Shown here piece by piece: positions 26,649-36,046 of a DNA stretch of 64,000 bases; positions within the stretch are counted from its first letter, which is position 1; each line of letters opens with the position of its first letter. Position numbers and translations under genes: made by a program. Source of the DNA: Chloroflexota bacterium (GTDB lineage: Bacteria > Chloroflexota > UBA6077 > FW602-bin22 > CADDYW01); contig JAJPIK010000093.1 in the NCBI GenBank assembly GCA_021324795.1, positions 41,186 through 105,185 of the forward strand. The letters run 5' to 3'. The notes below the pieces were generated by a model. That model had not been told where the DNA came from, searched no databases, and saw only the letters and a list, made by a program, of their open reading frames with translations.

Positions 26649-27410
26649 ATGCGTCCCAACCTGACCAAACGCCTGCTCCGGGAAGGCAAGGCCGCCAACG
26701 GCATTTTCATGACCTCAGGGAGTCCCTTGCTGGCCGAGATTCTCGCCCACGCCGGCTTCGATTGGGTGCTGATTGACATGCAGCACAGTGAGAACAGCCA
26801 CGGTAGTCTCCAGAGCATGCTCCAAGCGGTGAGCACGACCGACGTCACGCCGCTGGTCCGGGTCACCGCCAACGATCCAATGCTGATCCAGCGCGCCCTC
26901 GACATGGGCGCGTACGGCGTCATCGTTCCAACAGTGAATACCCGCGCCGAGGCCGAAGCCGCGGTCGCCGCCACGCGCTATCCGCCTCGGGGGATTCGGA
27001 GCTGGGGAACGCCCCGTGGCTTGCTATATGGCGGCTCGGATTATTTCCAAGCATCGAATGAGGAGTTGCTGGTGATCGTGATGCTGGAAACGCGCGCGGG
27101 AGTCGCGAACGCACGCGAGATCATGAGCGTTCCAGACGTCGACGGCTGCCTGATCGGTCCGAATGACCTCGCCGTGTCGTACGGTTACGGGCCGGAATTG
27201 TCCGAGGTTCCAGCAGTGGTCGAGGAAGCCATTCAAGAAATTCTGGACGCGTCGCTCGCCGCGGACAAGGTACCCGGCATCCAAACCTACAGCGCCGACT
27301 CGGCAAATCGCTATCTCCATCGCGGGTTCCGCTTCCTCGGCCTCGGCAGCGACGTCCGCCTGGTCGGTTCCGCCGCACGAGCTATGTTAGCCGCCTTGGA
27401 ACGGGTTTAG
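26649..27410 (+). CDS. HpcH/HpaI-type aldolase
   Basis: A 253-residue TIM-barrel, metal-dependent class II aldolase that splits 2-keto-3-deoxy acids to pyruvate and an aldehyde. Motifs: NGIFMTSGSPLLAEILAHAGFDWVLIDMQHS, VRVTANDPMLIQRALDMGAYGVIVPTVNT with the metal-binding acid region (MLETRAGVANA, IGPNDLAVSYG). Relatives include HpcH, GarL and RhmA; the true substrate is open. GGAGAG precedes the ATG. Divergent from the nitroreductase across a 91-bp region containing AGTATACT near 26596. Confidence 0.9.
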   Translation: MRPNLTKRLLREGKAANGIFMTSGSPLLAEILAHAGFDWVLIDMQHSENSHGSLQSMLQAVSTTDVTPLVRVTANDPMLIQRALDMGAYGVIVPTVNTRAEAEAAVAATRYPPRGIRSWGTPRGLLYGGSDYFQASNEELLVIVMLETRAGVANAREIMSVPDVDGCLIGPNDLAVSYGYGPELSEVPAVVEEAIQEILDASLAADKVPGIQTYSADSANRYLHRGFRFLGLGSDVRLVGSAARAMLAALERV

Positions 27411-27537
27411 ATTTCGAATCGAAATTGAAACGTTGGACCACTGGATTCGTTTTAAGCTATTGGTCGGTGCAAAGAGCTATCGTGAATGCCATGGTTAGCC
27501 GATGTTCCAGCCATTGCACCATGAGCGGAGTAAATAG

Positions 27538-28026
27538 ATGCCTTATCGGGATTCAACCGTACTGTTAATCGAACACGACCCGGATCTTCGTGAAATCGAG
27601 CAGCTTGTGCTCACCGAGGCCGGATACCGGGTTGAGACGCCATCTGCCCCGACAGACCCGGTGAGCTTTGCCGAACGGACGCAGCCCGACCTCATCGTCA
27701 TCGGGATTCGACCAGCTCGGCCGAGAGACTGGCAAACGCTGGTTAGCTTCAAAGTCCACACCCAGACGCGGACGATTCCTGTTGTGGCTATCTCGACTTC
27801 CAGCCAGATGGCAGCGGCGGCTCAAGCGACGTCTCTCGCTGAGCAGAGTATCGTAGCACCTTTCGACATCGAAACACTCGAGAACGCCCTCGCGCAGGCT
27901 CTGGACATGCCTCCCTCCTTCCCCATGATCCCCTTCGCCGCTCAGCGCCAGCTCGCGATCGCCAACGACGCCACCGATATACCGGGCCGAGGGACTCGCC
28001 AGCCTCTCATACCCTTCTCGCGGTGA
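27538..28026 (+). CDS. Degenerate response-regulator receiver protein (pseudo-receiver)
   Basis: A 162-residue protein with the CheY fold: VLLIEHDPDLREIEQLVLTEAGYRV, then PDLIVIGIRPARP, IPVVAISTS and SIVAPFDIETL. The acidic pair is partly kept (E12, D14), but the phosphoacceptor Asp is Gly56 and the conserved Lys of the K-P-F motif is Ala. It therefore cannot be phosphorylated in the usual way. It stands alone with no output domain or kinase, and ends in a ~35-residue unstructured tail. Probably a protein-interaction module. Confidence 0.8.
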   Translation: MPYRDSTVLLIEHDPDLREIEQLVLTEAGYRVETPSAPTDPVSFAERTQPDLIVIGIRPARPRDWQTLVSFKVHTQTRTIPVVAISTSSQMAAAAQATSLAEQSIVAPFDIETLENALAQALDMPPSFPMIPFAAQRQLAIANDATDIPGRGTRQPLIPFSR

Positions 28027-28073
28027 CTTTCGCGTCCATTTTGCGCCCTTCGTGGTCCAAATCCCAGCCCTAT

Positions 28074-29135
28074 TTACGAATACTCCGCCGATACCTTGAC
28101 CTCATAGCCGACGGCGGCCGAGCGAAGCATGCCATCCATGATGACGTTGACGAGGTACGCCCAGTGGGGCGGAATTGGCGTCGGCCCGCCGTCACGCACC
28201 GCCTGGGCAAAGGCCCGAATTTTCTCCGGCCAGTCCTCGACCGGGCGCAAGTTTTTTGGGCTCGCGGTCATGTTCAGGCTACCGATTTGCTGATTGATGT
28301 ACACCTCGAGCGGGTCGAGCGCAAGACCGGCTTTCGTTCCAAGGAAGAAGGTACGGCCCATCGAATCGATGTTCGAGGCCCAGGCTGACTTCACGATCAG
28401 TGCTGCCCCATTGGCAAAGCGCACAAAGCCGCTGGCAAACTCCTCGACTTCGACATCCTCGGCTTTCCATGGCCCGCCGAATGCCGGCTGGGTTCCAACG
28501 AAATTCTTGGCTAGGTGGTTCCCAGCGATCGCGCTGACGCTGACCGGCTGGCTGTTTCCCATGATCGTGAGAGCAGCGTGAATCGCGTAAACGCCGATGT
28601 CGACGAGACTTCCGGCGCCGGCTGACGCCTTGCGGACGAAGTTTCCACCGGGAATACCCCACCGACGATGGGCGACGGTCTCGGCGTAGTAGATCTCACC
28701 CAACGTCCCGGTCGCGACGATCTCGCGCGCTGCCTTCTGTTCGGCCGAAAAGTACGGTTGAAAGCCAACCATCAGAAACGCACGGCTTTGATCGGCGGCG
28801 CGCATGATCGCTTGGGCATCTTCGAGCGTCGCCGCCATCGGCTTCTCGAGCAAAACCGGCTTCCCTAACTCGAGCGCGTCGACTGCTGGCGCGCGGTGGC
28901 CCATGTTGTAGGTGCAAACGCTCACTGCATCGAGATCCGCCTTCTCGTACATGTCACGGTAGTCGAGATAGACGTCGGCCAACACGCCCAGTTCGTCAGC
29001 CGCCGCTTTGGCTAACCCTGGAACTACGTCCGCCCACGCAACAATGTCGACCCACGGTAACTTCTGATAGTGTTTGGCGTGGGTTCGCCCCGCCCAACCC
29101 GCGCCGACAATACCGATCCTGACTCGCTCCTTCAC
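28074..29135 (-). CDS. Gfo/Idh/MocA family oxidoreductase
   Basis: A 353-residue NAD(P)-dependent sugar or cyclitol dehydrogenase. Rossmann motif GIVGAGWAGRTHAKHYQ near the N-terminus; LEKPMAAT holds the E-K-P catalytic lysine; the C-terminal alpha/beta domain follows (GAGSLVDIGVYAIHAAL). A GTG at 29135 is taken as start because AAAGGA lies 7 nt upstream; a TTG at 29165 is the alternative. Last gene of the Opp-type ABC operon, which suggests that the imported solute is a carbohydrate derivative rather than a peptide. Confidence 0.88.
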   Translation of the reverse strand: MKERVRIGIVGAGWAGRTHAKHYQKLPWVDIVAWADVVPGLAKAAADELGVLADVYLDYRDMYEKADLDAVSVCTYNMGHRAPAVDALELGKPVLLEKPMAATLEDAQAIMRAADQSRAFLMVGFQPYFSAEQKAAREIVATGTLGEIYYAETVAHRRWGIPGGNFVRKASAGAGSLVDIGVYAIHAALTIMGNSQPVSVSAIAGNHLAKNFVGTQPAFGGPWKAEDVEVEEFASGFVRFANGAALIVKSAWASNIDSMGRTFFLGTKAGLALDPLEVYINQQIGSLNMTASPKNLRPVEDWPEKIRAFAQAVRDGGPTPIPPHWAYLVNVIMDGMLRSAAVGYEVKVSAEYS

Positions 29136-29146
29136 TGATCTATCCT

Positions 29147-29491
29147 TTACTTGTTGCACTGACAATAGTCGCCTTCGTGAGTTTGCTGATAGAGATACCA
29201 GGCACTGTTATCCTGAACAGCAGGAGTCGCGACCGTCGGCGCCGAAGCACCGACTTGCGTCGCGCTAGCGGCACTGGTGGCAATCGGTGAGCCCTTCGCC
29301 ACGCGATTCGAAGCCGATACGTCAACGTTGCTAGTAGCGCGGTCTACCCAAACCGCGACGACGACCAGTAAAACCAGGATTCCGACCCACCAAAAATAGA
29401 GCAAGCGCCGCCAATACGGTGGGGACTGTTGGGGTTGGGATAGCCCCCTGGCCTGGCGTCCTGGCTCGACACGCGCATTCATTGCATCCAC
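29147..29491 (-). CDS. Small single-pass membrane protein with conserved-looking Cys tail
   Basis: 114 residues: a short Arg/Gln/Pro-rich N-terminus, one membrane segment (~32-50, YFWWVGILVLLVVVAVWV), then a Ser/Thr/Ala-rich stretch and the tail NSAWYLYQQTHEGDYCQCNK with two cysteines. It would be exposed outside the cell. It sits between the OppF-type ATPase (12 nt upstream) and the dehydrogenase (12 nt downstream), so it belongs to the operon. I do not recognise a family. It may be an accessory of the importer. Confidence 0.65.
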   Translation of the reverse strand: MDAMNARVEPGRQARGLSQPQQSPPYWRRLLYFWWVGILVLLVVVAVWVDRATSNVDVSASNRVAKGSPIATSAASATQVGASAPTVATPAVQDNSAWYLYQQTHEGDYCQCNK

Positions 29492-29502
29492 GCCTTGCTC
29501 AC

Positions 29503-30546
29503 CTACTTCCGTTCGTCACCAGTTGCCAATACTCTCGACGGGTTTGCCTCGGTTGCCTCTGCCCCATACAGAAAACAACGCGCCTCGTGGCTAGGTCCAA
29601 CGGTTACGAGTTCGGGCCGTTGCTCCCAGCACTGCTCCATTACCATCGGACAGCGCTCGGCAAAAAGGCAGCGGGCGCGCGTTCGGCCACGAGTCGTTGC
29701 GCGGTCTTCGGTCAGCTTTAGCATCTCGTGCCAACGCGCCTCTGGCTCGGGGACCGGTAGTGATGATAGAAGCTGCTGCGTGTACGGATGGGCTGGACGA
29801 AGCAGTACGTCGTCGGTGCTGCCACGCTCGACAATCCGACCATTCGAAATGACCATGATCTCTCCTCCCAGGTAATAAGCGGTCGAGAGATCGTGGGTAA
29901 TGAAGAGTGTGGTCATCCCGTATCGCTCTTTGAAGTCGAGCAAAATGTTCAGAAAAAGAACCCGGACAGCAGCGTCGAGCATCGAAACGGGCTCATCAGC
30001 GATGATGAAAGAAGGGCGGAGCATATGCACCCGCGCAAGCATGACCCGTTGCCGTTGCCCCCCACTAAGCTGATGCGGATAGCGTCCAAGCACGTCTTCC
30101 GGCCGAAGGTCGACCGCGGCCAGCGATTGCTCGATCAAGGCGCGTCCCTTCTCCTCCGAGGAAGCCAGTCCGAATTTTTTGATCGCCGTCCAGAAGATCC
30201 GATCGACCCGGTAAAATGGGTTGAAGATGCCATACGGATCCTGGAAGACCACTTGAACCTCCCGCCGGTACTGTCGAAATTCCGCGCCGGTCAGTCGGTA
30301 AACATCCTTTCCACAGTAGGTAATGCTTCCGCTCGTTGGTCGTTGGAGGCCGAGAATAATTCGGGCGAGCGTACTCTTGCCGCTTCCACTTTCTCCGACC
30401 AAATTGACGATCTGTGGAGGCTCGGCGGTCAGACGAAACGAGACGTGGTCGACCGCGGTCAGCTCACCCCCCATCTGACGAAAGGCCGCGCCGCGAAAGA
30501 CGTGGCTAAGATCAGACAGTTCGATGCGCTTGCTGCTCTCGCTCAT
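29503..30546 (-). CDS. Oligopeptide/oligosaccharide ABC transporter ATPase (OppF type)
   Basis: A 347-residue ATPase with Walker A GESGSGKSTLARIILG, signature LSGGQRQRVMLARVH, Walker B SFIIADEPVSMLD and a switch histidine in FITHDL. The C-terminal Opp-type extension has the expected cysteine pattern (RCLFAERCPMVMEQCW). The start overlaps the OppD stop as ATGA. It pairs with the next ATPase to power the Opp-type permease. Confidence 0.94.
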   Translation of the reverse strand: MSESSKRIELSDLSHVFRGAAFRQMGGELTAVDHVSFRLTAEPPQIVNLVGESGSGKSTLARIILGLQRPTSGSITYCGKDVYRLTGAEFRQYRREVQVVFQDPYGIFNPFYRVDRIFWTAIKKFGLASSEEKGRALIEQSLAAVDLRPEDVLGRYPHQLSGGQRQRVMLARVHMLRPSFIIADEPVSMLDAAVRVLFLNILLDFKERYGMTTLFITHDLSTAYYLGGEIMVISNGRIVERGSTDDVLLRPAHPYTQQLLSSLPVPEPEARWHEMLKLTEDRATTRGRTRARCLFAERCPMVMEQCWEQRPELVTVGPSHEARCFLYGAEATEANPSRVLATGDERK

Positions 30547-31604
30547 GCCGATACCTCCGATCCGGCGGCCGCGTACAGATGACAAGCGACAAGACCAGAA
30601 TCAGGCTGCTTCTCAGCCCCACCACTCTGGATTTGGCGCATGATTGGCACCTCAGAGCGACACACCGGCAGCACGTGCGAACAACGCGGATGAAACCGAC
30701 AGCCGGTCGGCCAGTCGCGTGGGCTTGGCGCGTTGCCCTGGATGCCTTCCAGACGCTTGCGCTCACCGCCAACTCGAGGAATCGCGCCGATCAGCCCCTG
30801 GGTATAAGGGTGTCGGGGATTGGCAAAAATCTGTCGCACCCCGGCAACTTCGACGACCTTTCCCGCGTACATCACCGCGACACGGTCGACGAGCTCGGCG
30901 TGGACCGCCATATCGTGGGTCACAATAATCAGCGAGACGCCCAGCCGATCGCGTAGCTCGGCAAGGGTTTGAATCATCACGCGCTGAACGTTCACGTCAA
31001 GCGCGGTCGTTGGCTCGTCGGCAATCACGAGATCCGGCTTCAGGGCGATGGCCATGGCGATAATCACCCGCTGCTTCATTCCTCCGGACAACTCGTGCGG
31101 ATACATCCGCGCCACGTGGCCGCCTAATCCCACCTGTTGGAGCAGACTCGGTACCGTGTCACGTGCTTCCTCCCGGCTGGCGGTACCGTGCTCGGCCATG
31201 ACGTCGACGAATTGGTCAACGATCCGCATCACCGGATTCAGCGAGTTCATAGAGCCCTGGGGAATGTAGGATAGATGGCGCCAGCGGATCGAGCGCAACG
31301 TGCCATCGTCGACCCGAAGCAAATCGACTGGCTCGCGTCCGGAGGGGCGCAGGAGAACTCGTCCGCCGGCAATGTAACCAGGCGGGCGGATCAACCCCAG
31401 CAAAGCGCCGGCCAACGTGCTCTTGCCACAGCCAGACTCGCCGGCCAGCCCGAGGATCTCACCTCGCCTCACGGTCAAATCCACACCGTCGACCGCCCGT
31501 GCCAATCCGCTCACAGTGCGATAGAAGACCTGGAGGTTCTCGACCTCGAGCAACGGCGAGTCAGAGGTGTGGAGAGGACTCGTCGCCAAGGATGGGTTTA
31601 CCAT
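30543..31604 (-). CDS. Oligopeptide/oligosaccharide ABC transporter ATPase (OppD type)
   Basis: A 353-residue ATPase. Walker [18 protein letters not shown]-loop [12 protein letters not shown], signature [15 protein letters not shown], Walker [15 protein letters not shown]-loop IVTHDMAVH, and the C-terminal [15 protein letters not shown] motif of the Opp/Dpp family. The ATG at 31604 with GGGAG upstream is preferred over an earlier in-frame codon that would run to the OppC stop. Coupled to OppF. Confidence 0.94.
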   Translation of the reverse strand: MVNPSLATSPLHTSDSPLLEVENLQVFYRTVSGLARAVDGVDLTVRRGEILGLAGESGCGKSTLAGALLGLIRPPGYIAGGRVLLRPSGREPVDLLRVDDGTLRSIRWRHLSYIPQGSMNSLNPVMRIVDQFVDVMAEHGTASREEARDTVPSLLQQVGLGGHVARMYPHELSGGMKQRVIIAMAIALKPDLVIADEPTTALDVNVQRVMIQTLAELRDRLGVSLIIVTHDMAVHAELVDRVAVMYAGKVVEVAGVRQIFANPRHPYTQGLIGAIPRVGGERKRLEGIQGNAPSPRDWPTGCRFHPRCSHVLPVCRSEVPIMRQIQSGGAEKQPDSGLVACHLYAAAGSEVSA

Positions 31605-31665
31605 TGGGGGCTGCTCCCTTCGGTAGCTTCGCAGCGCAGTGTGCTCGTGCGCAATATGCTCGTCA

Positions 31666-32535
31666 TCACGCCCCGGCCGTCCCACGCAATCTTGGATTAT
31701 ACAACTCCTCGAGTCCGATGTTGATGAGATTGACCGAGATGAAGAGAAGCGAGAGAATAACGACCGGCGCGACGAAGATTGGCCACGCTCCGAGGCTTAG
31801 TGCTCCCCAGGTGATCGCCCAGTTGATCATCAGGCCCAGATCGATGATGTTACCAGGACCAAGGCCGATCACCTCCAAGCCAACTAGAGCGAAAATCGCT
31901 CCCAGAGATGCTGTCGCCAGGCCAACGCCGATGTACGGAAGCAGATTCGGTAGCAACTCCTGGAAGATAATTTCAAAGTCTCCCAGATTTGTCACCCGGG
32001 CTAATTCGACATAGGGGCGACTGCGCAGGCTGAGCACCTGCGAGCGAATCGTCCGGGCGGCAAACGGCCAGCTAAAGATGGCGAGAAGAATCCCGACGTC
32101 GATCACCGTAACGTGGCGCACGTAGGCCGACAGGGTCAAGAGAAGCGGAAAGCTTGGCACGACTAGAAACATATCCGTGGTCGTCTTCAGGACACCATCG
32201 ACCGTTCCCCCTTTGTAGCCGGCGACAAATGCGACAATGACCCCGATCAGCGTCGATAGTAGTCCAGCGATTACCGCTACCTCGAGCGACACGGCCAGCC
32301 CACTGAGTGTCATGATGAAAAGGTCACGCCCGTAGCGGTCAGTCCCAAGCCAATGGATCGGGCCCGGTGTCTGCCAAGGTGCGTCCCCTCCAATTTCCAG
32401 TGGATTGGTGTCGCCAAAGAGCAGGTTTGAGATCAGGGAGTGGACGAGAGCCAGCACGACGAGGATCAATAGAATGCTCAAGCCCAGGCGAAACTTAGGA
32501 CTCTCGCGCCAGATGCGAGCGAATGAACCGAACAC
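31666..32535 (-). CDS. ABC transporter permease (OppC/DppC type)
   Basis: An inner-membrane permease of about 289 residues, FGSFARIWRESPKFRLGLSILLILVVLA at the N-terminus, the OppC signature HWLGTDRYGRDLFIMTLSG, several membrane segments, and the EAA-like loop VELARVTNLGDFEIIFQELLPNLLP. A GTG at 32535 is chosen since GGAGG lies 8 nt upstream; an ATG at 32583 would overlap oppB by 29 nt and is the alternative. Forms the channel with OppB. Confidence 0.9.
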   Translation of the reverse strand: MFGSFARIWRESPKFRLGLSILLILVVLALVHSLISNLLFGDTNPLEIGGDAPWQTPGPIHWLGTDRYGRDLFIMTLSGLAVSLEVAVIAGLLSTLIGVIVAFVAGYKGGTVDGVLKTTTDMFLVVPSFPLLLTLSAYVRHVTVIDVGILLAIFSWPFAARTIRSQVLSLRSRPYVELARVTNLGDFEIIFQELLPNLLPYIGVGLATASLGAIFALVGLEVIGLGPGNIIDLGLMINWAITWGALSLGAWPIFVAPVVILSLLFISVNLINIGLEELYNPRLRGTAGA

Positions 32536-32554
32536 CGCGTAAGCCTCCTCGCCG

Positions 32555-33640
32555 TCAGTGCCAGTATTTGACTCGTGGATCAAGCGCCGGCAGCAATAGA
32601 TCGATTAAGAGATTGGCCGTCAGCACGGCGAAGATGACCAAGGCGATGATCCCTTGGATCGTGTCGTAATCAAGAACGCCGATCGCCTGGACGAATAGAT
32701 TGCCGACGCCCGGATAATTGAACAACTGCTCGACCAGAACATTTCCATTGAAGATGAAGCCGAGCGAAATACCAAAAGCGGTGACCTGCGGAAGGTAACA
32801 GTTGCGGAGGGCATACTGGGTCAGGATGTGGCGGGGATTCAACCCCTTCGCATCGGCAAAGGTCAGATAGTCCTCTCCCAGAGTCGTCACAATCAACATA
32901 CGCGTCGAGATCAGCCAGTTGCACACGCCGATGAAGACGATCGAGATGGCGGGGAGCGTACCATGCTCAATCACGCTCACGATAAATTGCGGCGTGAGCC
33001 CCGGTTTCACTCCCGGATCGTATGCTGCCGAGGGGGGAAGCCAGGCAAGACGGTACGCGACGATGAAAATCAGCATCAGTGCAACGAAGTAGTAGGGAAC
33101 GTGGGAAAACGCGAGTGCAACGTTTGTTACCCACTGAGACACCGGCCTGTCTCGTCGCCACCCTACCAGGGCGCCCAACAGAATCCCGCCGATCCAAGCG
33201 AACGCGGCCGACAGCCCAAGCAGGCCAATCGTCCAGGGCAACGCCCGTAAGATAATCACCTGGGCTGGTTCCGGGAAGTCGATGAGCGCGGGCCCAAGGT
33301 CGTGGGTCAGGATAATCTGCTGCATGTAGTGAACGTACTGCTGAGGTAAACTCCCCTCGAGCCCGAACACCTGACGGTAGTGCTCGACGACCTGCTGGCT
33401 GGCCTGGGCGTTGTAGACATACTGCTGTGCCAGGCTGGTGATGAATGCCTCGACCGGATCACCAGGAATCAAGCGAAAGAAAAGAAATGCGACCGTGAAT
33501 GCTCCCCAGAGGGTGAGCAGATACATCACAAAGCGGCGAATCACGTAGGCGATGTAAGGATGCAACTGAAGCCACTGCCGCGCGGTTGCCAACACGGAGA
33601 GTCGCGCGACGGTCGCTCGTAATACAATGGTACTTGCCAC
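32555..33640 (-). CDS. ABC transporter permease (OppB/DppB type)
   Basis: A 361-residue permease from the GTG at 33640 (AAGGAA upstream). It shows the OppB N-terminus (YVIRRFVMYLLTLWGAFTVAFLFFRLIPGDPVEAF), multiple membrane segments, and the C-terminal LVEQLFNYPGVGNLFVQAI...D motif. The N-terminal ~30 residues before the first membrane segment are longer than usual. The stop falls just before the preferred oppC start. Located between the binding protein and OppC genes. Confidence 0.9.
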   Translation of the reverse strand: MASTIVLRATVARLSVLATARQWLQLHPYIAYVIRRFVMYLLTLWGAFTVAFLFFRLIPGDPVEAFITSLAQQYVYNAQASQQVVEHYRQVFGLEGSLPQQYVHYMQQIILTHDLGPALIDFPEPAQVIILRALPWTIGLLGLSAAFAWIGGILLGALVGWRRDRPVSQWVTNVALAFSHVPYYFVALMLIFIVAYRLAWLPPSAAYDPGVKPGLTPQFIVSVIEHGTLPAISIVFIGVCNWLISTRMLIVTTLGEDYLTFADAKGLNPRHILTQYALRNCYLPQVTAFGISLGFIFNGNVLVEQLFNYPGVGNLFVQAIGVLDYDTIQGIIALVIFAVLTANLLIDLLLPALDPRVKYWH

Positions 33641-33726
33641 GTTTTTCCTTATCTTTGTTCCGAAGCTAGTGGACAGGAAGGAGACGAGCGAGGCCTTTCT
33701 CCTTCCCTCTATCGCCGCGCGGGCGA

Positions 33727-35697
33727 TCAGGCGTGCCCGGTCGGCTTGATGCTGCCGATCGTGAAGAGGAACTGGCCCCACCAGTTAGCCGGAACGTGGT
33801 AGAGGTTATCGTCGGTTGGCCAGTTTGTCCAGTACGTCGTATTAAACGCCGTGGGATAGGTCGTCTGAATGATCGGAATCGCCGGCAAGGCTTTGTAATA
33901 GTCTGCCAAGGCTTGATCAAATAACGCCTTGTTCGCACTCGACGTGGGATCCGCCGCGTCGAGCTTCACCGCATCGGCGTTGAGCGCCGCGTCGTGAATC
34001 CGAATCTGGTTACCGTTGACTGCGGTCTTGCCAACCGGAACCGCCTTCGAAGTCTCGAATTGGGTATAAAGCTGGTCCGGATCAAAAGAGACACCACAGA
34101 GCCAGTGCGAATCCATGTCGAAATCACCGGTATTCCACTTCTGCGTCCAGACGGCGTTGGTATAGGCTCGAACGGTGACGTCGACGCCGAGTTTCTTGAA
34201 CTCGTCGGCAATAAGCTGGGCGATGACCTGCTCCGGATTCCCGACCGGGACCGGTGTCATGATCTCAAAGCTCAGGGGCTTCCCCTGATACACGCGCTTG
34301 CCGGATGAATCGAGCTTGGCCCCCATCTCGTCGAGCAAGGCGGCTGCCTTCTTCGGATCATAGGTCAGCTTGTTTTCGCTGGCGATCGAGGCGTTCTCCC
34401 AGATACTATTCGACTTGTAATCTGCCCAGGGATACTGGGCCGGCGGCGTCTTGATCAGCCAGACCGTCGAGCCGATCTTTTCGCGATCGATGAGATAAGA
34501 AGTCGCCCAGTGCCACCGCGGATCGGCCAGAATACCCTTGGAGGGATCCGAGTTGATCCAGAAACCACGCGGACACGGATCGCGGAAAGTCGTCTCGATG
34601 ATCATATTCTGGTAGCCGCTGTTCTTTACCGCCAGCATGTGAGTATAGTCGAAGCCGGCAATGTCGGTCTGCGCTCGCTTGAACTCTTCGACCTGGGAAT
34701 CGACGACCGGAGCGCTCCGATAGACCACGTACTCTGGCGCTGGATTGAACTGGTCCTTATTCCAATAGTTTGGATCTTTCTTCCAAACGAACATCAATTG
34801 AGAAGGGATGACCTGATCGAGCTTATAGGGCCCCGTGCGGACTGGAGGGTTACTCTGGAAGGTTGTAGGATCGACCTTCGACCAGATGTGCTCTGGCACG
34901 ACCTCGAACCCATTGACGATGCCACAGATGAAAGCGTAGTGATACCGTGGATTTGGCGCATTGAGCTTGATCACCGCGGTATGGGGATCCGGCGTCGTCA
35001 CACTGTCCAGGAAAGTTCGCACCGAGGGATCAACGACCGTCAACAGGGTGGGGTTATTCTTGAGCATCTCGAGTGAGAACTTGAGGTCGCTCGAGGTCAT
35101 GGGAACGCCGTCGTTCCAGTGCACCTTGGGGTTCAAGGTGATCGTAAGCTCGTCAAACTTCTCATTGTACTTCCAGCCAGTTGCGAGCCATGGCTCGATT
35201 CGCCCCTTGGCGTAATTGGCATAAAACAGGAACTCTTTGCAGGCTTGCTGGTAGCCAGCCTGGTATTGCTGACCGTTTGGAATGAAAGGGTTAAAACTGT
35301 CAAATACCTGGAAGAGCGATTGGTCGACAACGAGCGTCTGGTTGCGCGGCGTCGGGATCACCCCGCCATGCTGGGGCTGAGTGTTCGGGGCGGACAACAC
35401 GGCCGAAGTCGGCGATACCTTCGGGGTCGCCGCGCTAGCGGGCGTGGCGGCCGCGGTCGTCGCCGTAGAAGCGGCTACTGTTGGCGCGACCGTCGGCGCG
35501 GTCGTCGGAGAGGGGGCCTGGGTCGGCGCCACCGTGGGCGGAACGGAGGTAGCGGCAGGGGCCGGGGTCGGCGTGGTGGAACCAGCGCTACACGCGGCAA
35601 GTAACGCTGCCGCGGCCAGTCCTCCCGCACCGAGCAAAGTCGCCTGAATCACTCGGCGACGGCTGATCGATGCCTTTATCAAAGACGACGTCGACAT
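33727..35697 (-). CDS. ABC transporter substrate-binding lipoprotein (SBP family 5)
   Basis: A 656-residue extracellular lipoprotein, long for the family. It has an SRRRVIQATLLGAGG segment and lipobox LLAAC, then a ~75-residue Thr/Pro/Ala linker, then the family 5 fold (YNEKFDELTITLNPKVHWNDGVPMTSSDLKFSLEML, VRTGPYKLDQVIP, LADEFKKLGVDV-type IADEFKKLGVDVTVRAYT). It delivers oligomers to the OppBCDF-type complex. The context (dehydrogenase at the operon end) favours an oligosaccharide. AAGGAG precedes the ATG at 35697. Confidence 0.92.
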   Translation of the reverse strand: MSTSSLIKASISRRRVIQATLLGAGGLAAAALLAACSAGSTTPTPAPAATSVPPTVAPTQAPSPTTAPTVAPTVAASTATTAAATPASAATPKVSPTSAVLSAPNTQPQHGGVIPTPRNQTLVVDQSLFQVFDSFNPFIPNGQQYQAGYQQACKEFLFYANYAKGRIEPWLATGWKYNEKFDELTITLNPKVHWNDGVPMTSSDLKFSLEMLKNNPTLLTVVDPSVRTFLDSVTTPDPHTAVIKLNAPNPRYHYAFICGIVNGFEVVPEHIWSKVDPTTFQSNPPVRTGPYKLDQVIPSQLMFVWKKDPNYWNKDQFNPAPEYVVYRSAPVVDSQVEEFKRAQTDIAGFDYTHMLAVKNSGYQNMIIETTFRDPCPRGFWINSDPSKGILADPRWHWATSYLIDREKIGSTVWLIKTPPAQYPWADYKSNSIWENASIASENKLTYDPKKAAALLDEMGAKLDSSGKRVYQGKPLSFEIMTPVPVGNPEQVIAQLIADEFKKLGVDVTVRAYTNAVWTQKWNTGDFDMDSHWLCGVSFDPDQLYTQFETSKAVPVGKTAVNGNQIRIHDAALNADAVKLDAADPTSSANKALFDQALADYYKALPAIPIIQTTYPTAFNTTYWTNWPTDDNLYHVPANWWGQFLFTIGSIKPTGHA

Positions 35698-35722
35698 GGC
35701 AAACACTCCTTATCCTCTCTCG

Positions 35723-35947
35723 TTAAGGTTTCGCCGTTGAGGTTGCATTCGGAGCCTGGAGAGCCGCACCGGCCGAGATTCCCGACGTATCAGACTTCCC
35801 GACGACGTTAGTCGGCACCACGGCCGGAGTGCCGCTTGAGCTAACGTACGAGCCGCCCGAGCAACTGGCAGCAAGAATCACTCCGACCAGGCCCCCCGAG
35901 CGCATGACGAATTGGCAGAGGTCGCGACGACGAAGGATGGGTTGCAT
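35723..35947 (-). CDS. Small lipoprotein
   Basis: A 74-residue protein with Arg-rich N-terminus (ILRRRDLCQFVMRSGG) and a lipobox ending LAASC, followed by ~45 residues of Ser/Thr/Gly/Ala/Pro-rich sequence with no fold I recognise. It is the first gene after the operon promoter and lies 25 nt before the binding protein gene. The codon usage matches its neighbours. Either a small envelope accessory or a remnant of a larger lipoprotein. Confidence 0.6.
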   Translation of the reverse strand: MQPILRRRDLCQFVMRSGGLVGVILAASCSGGSYVSSSGTPAVVPTNVVGKSDTSGISAGAALQAPNATSTAKP

Positions 35948-36046
35948 CGCTATCCTCGAAATGGCAGATCAGACCCCGTGCAGGCTTCCCCTTCTTTTCC
36001 CACGTTCAGAGACGCGGTAGACTGTCCGGCCTGCTGTATGGACAGC

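Noticed and set aside
26558..26974. N-terminal extension of the nitroreductase frame
   Set aside because: It is antisense to the well-supported HpcH/HpaI aldolase gene and the family starts at EEIVKFMRSMRSVRRF.
35119..35604. Arg/Gly-rich plus-strand frame opposite the family 5 binding protein
   Set aside because: It is the complement of the Thr/Pro/Ala linker of the lipoprotein; such repetitive composition is a typical shadow frame.
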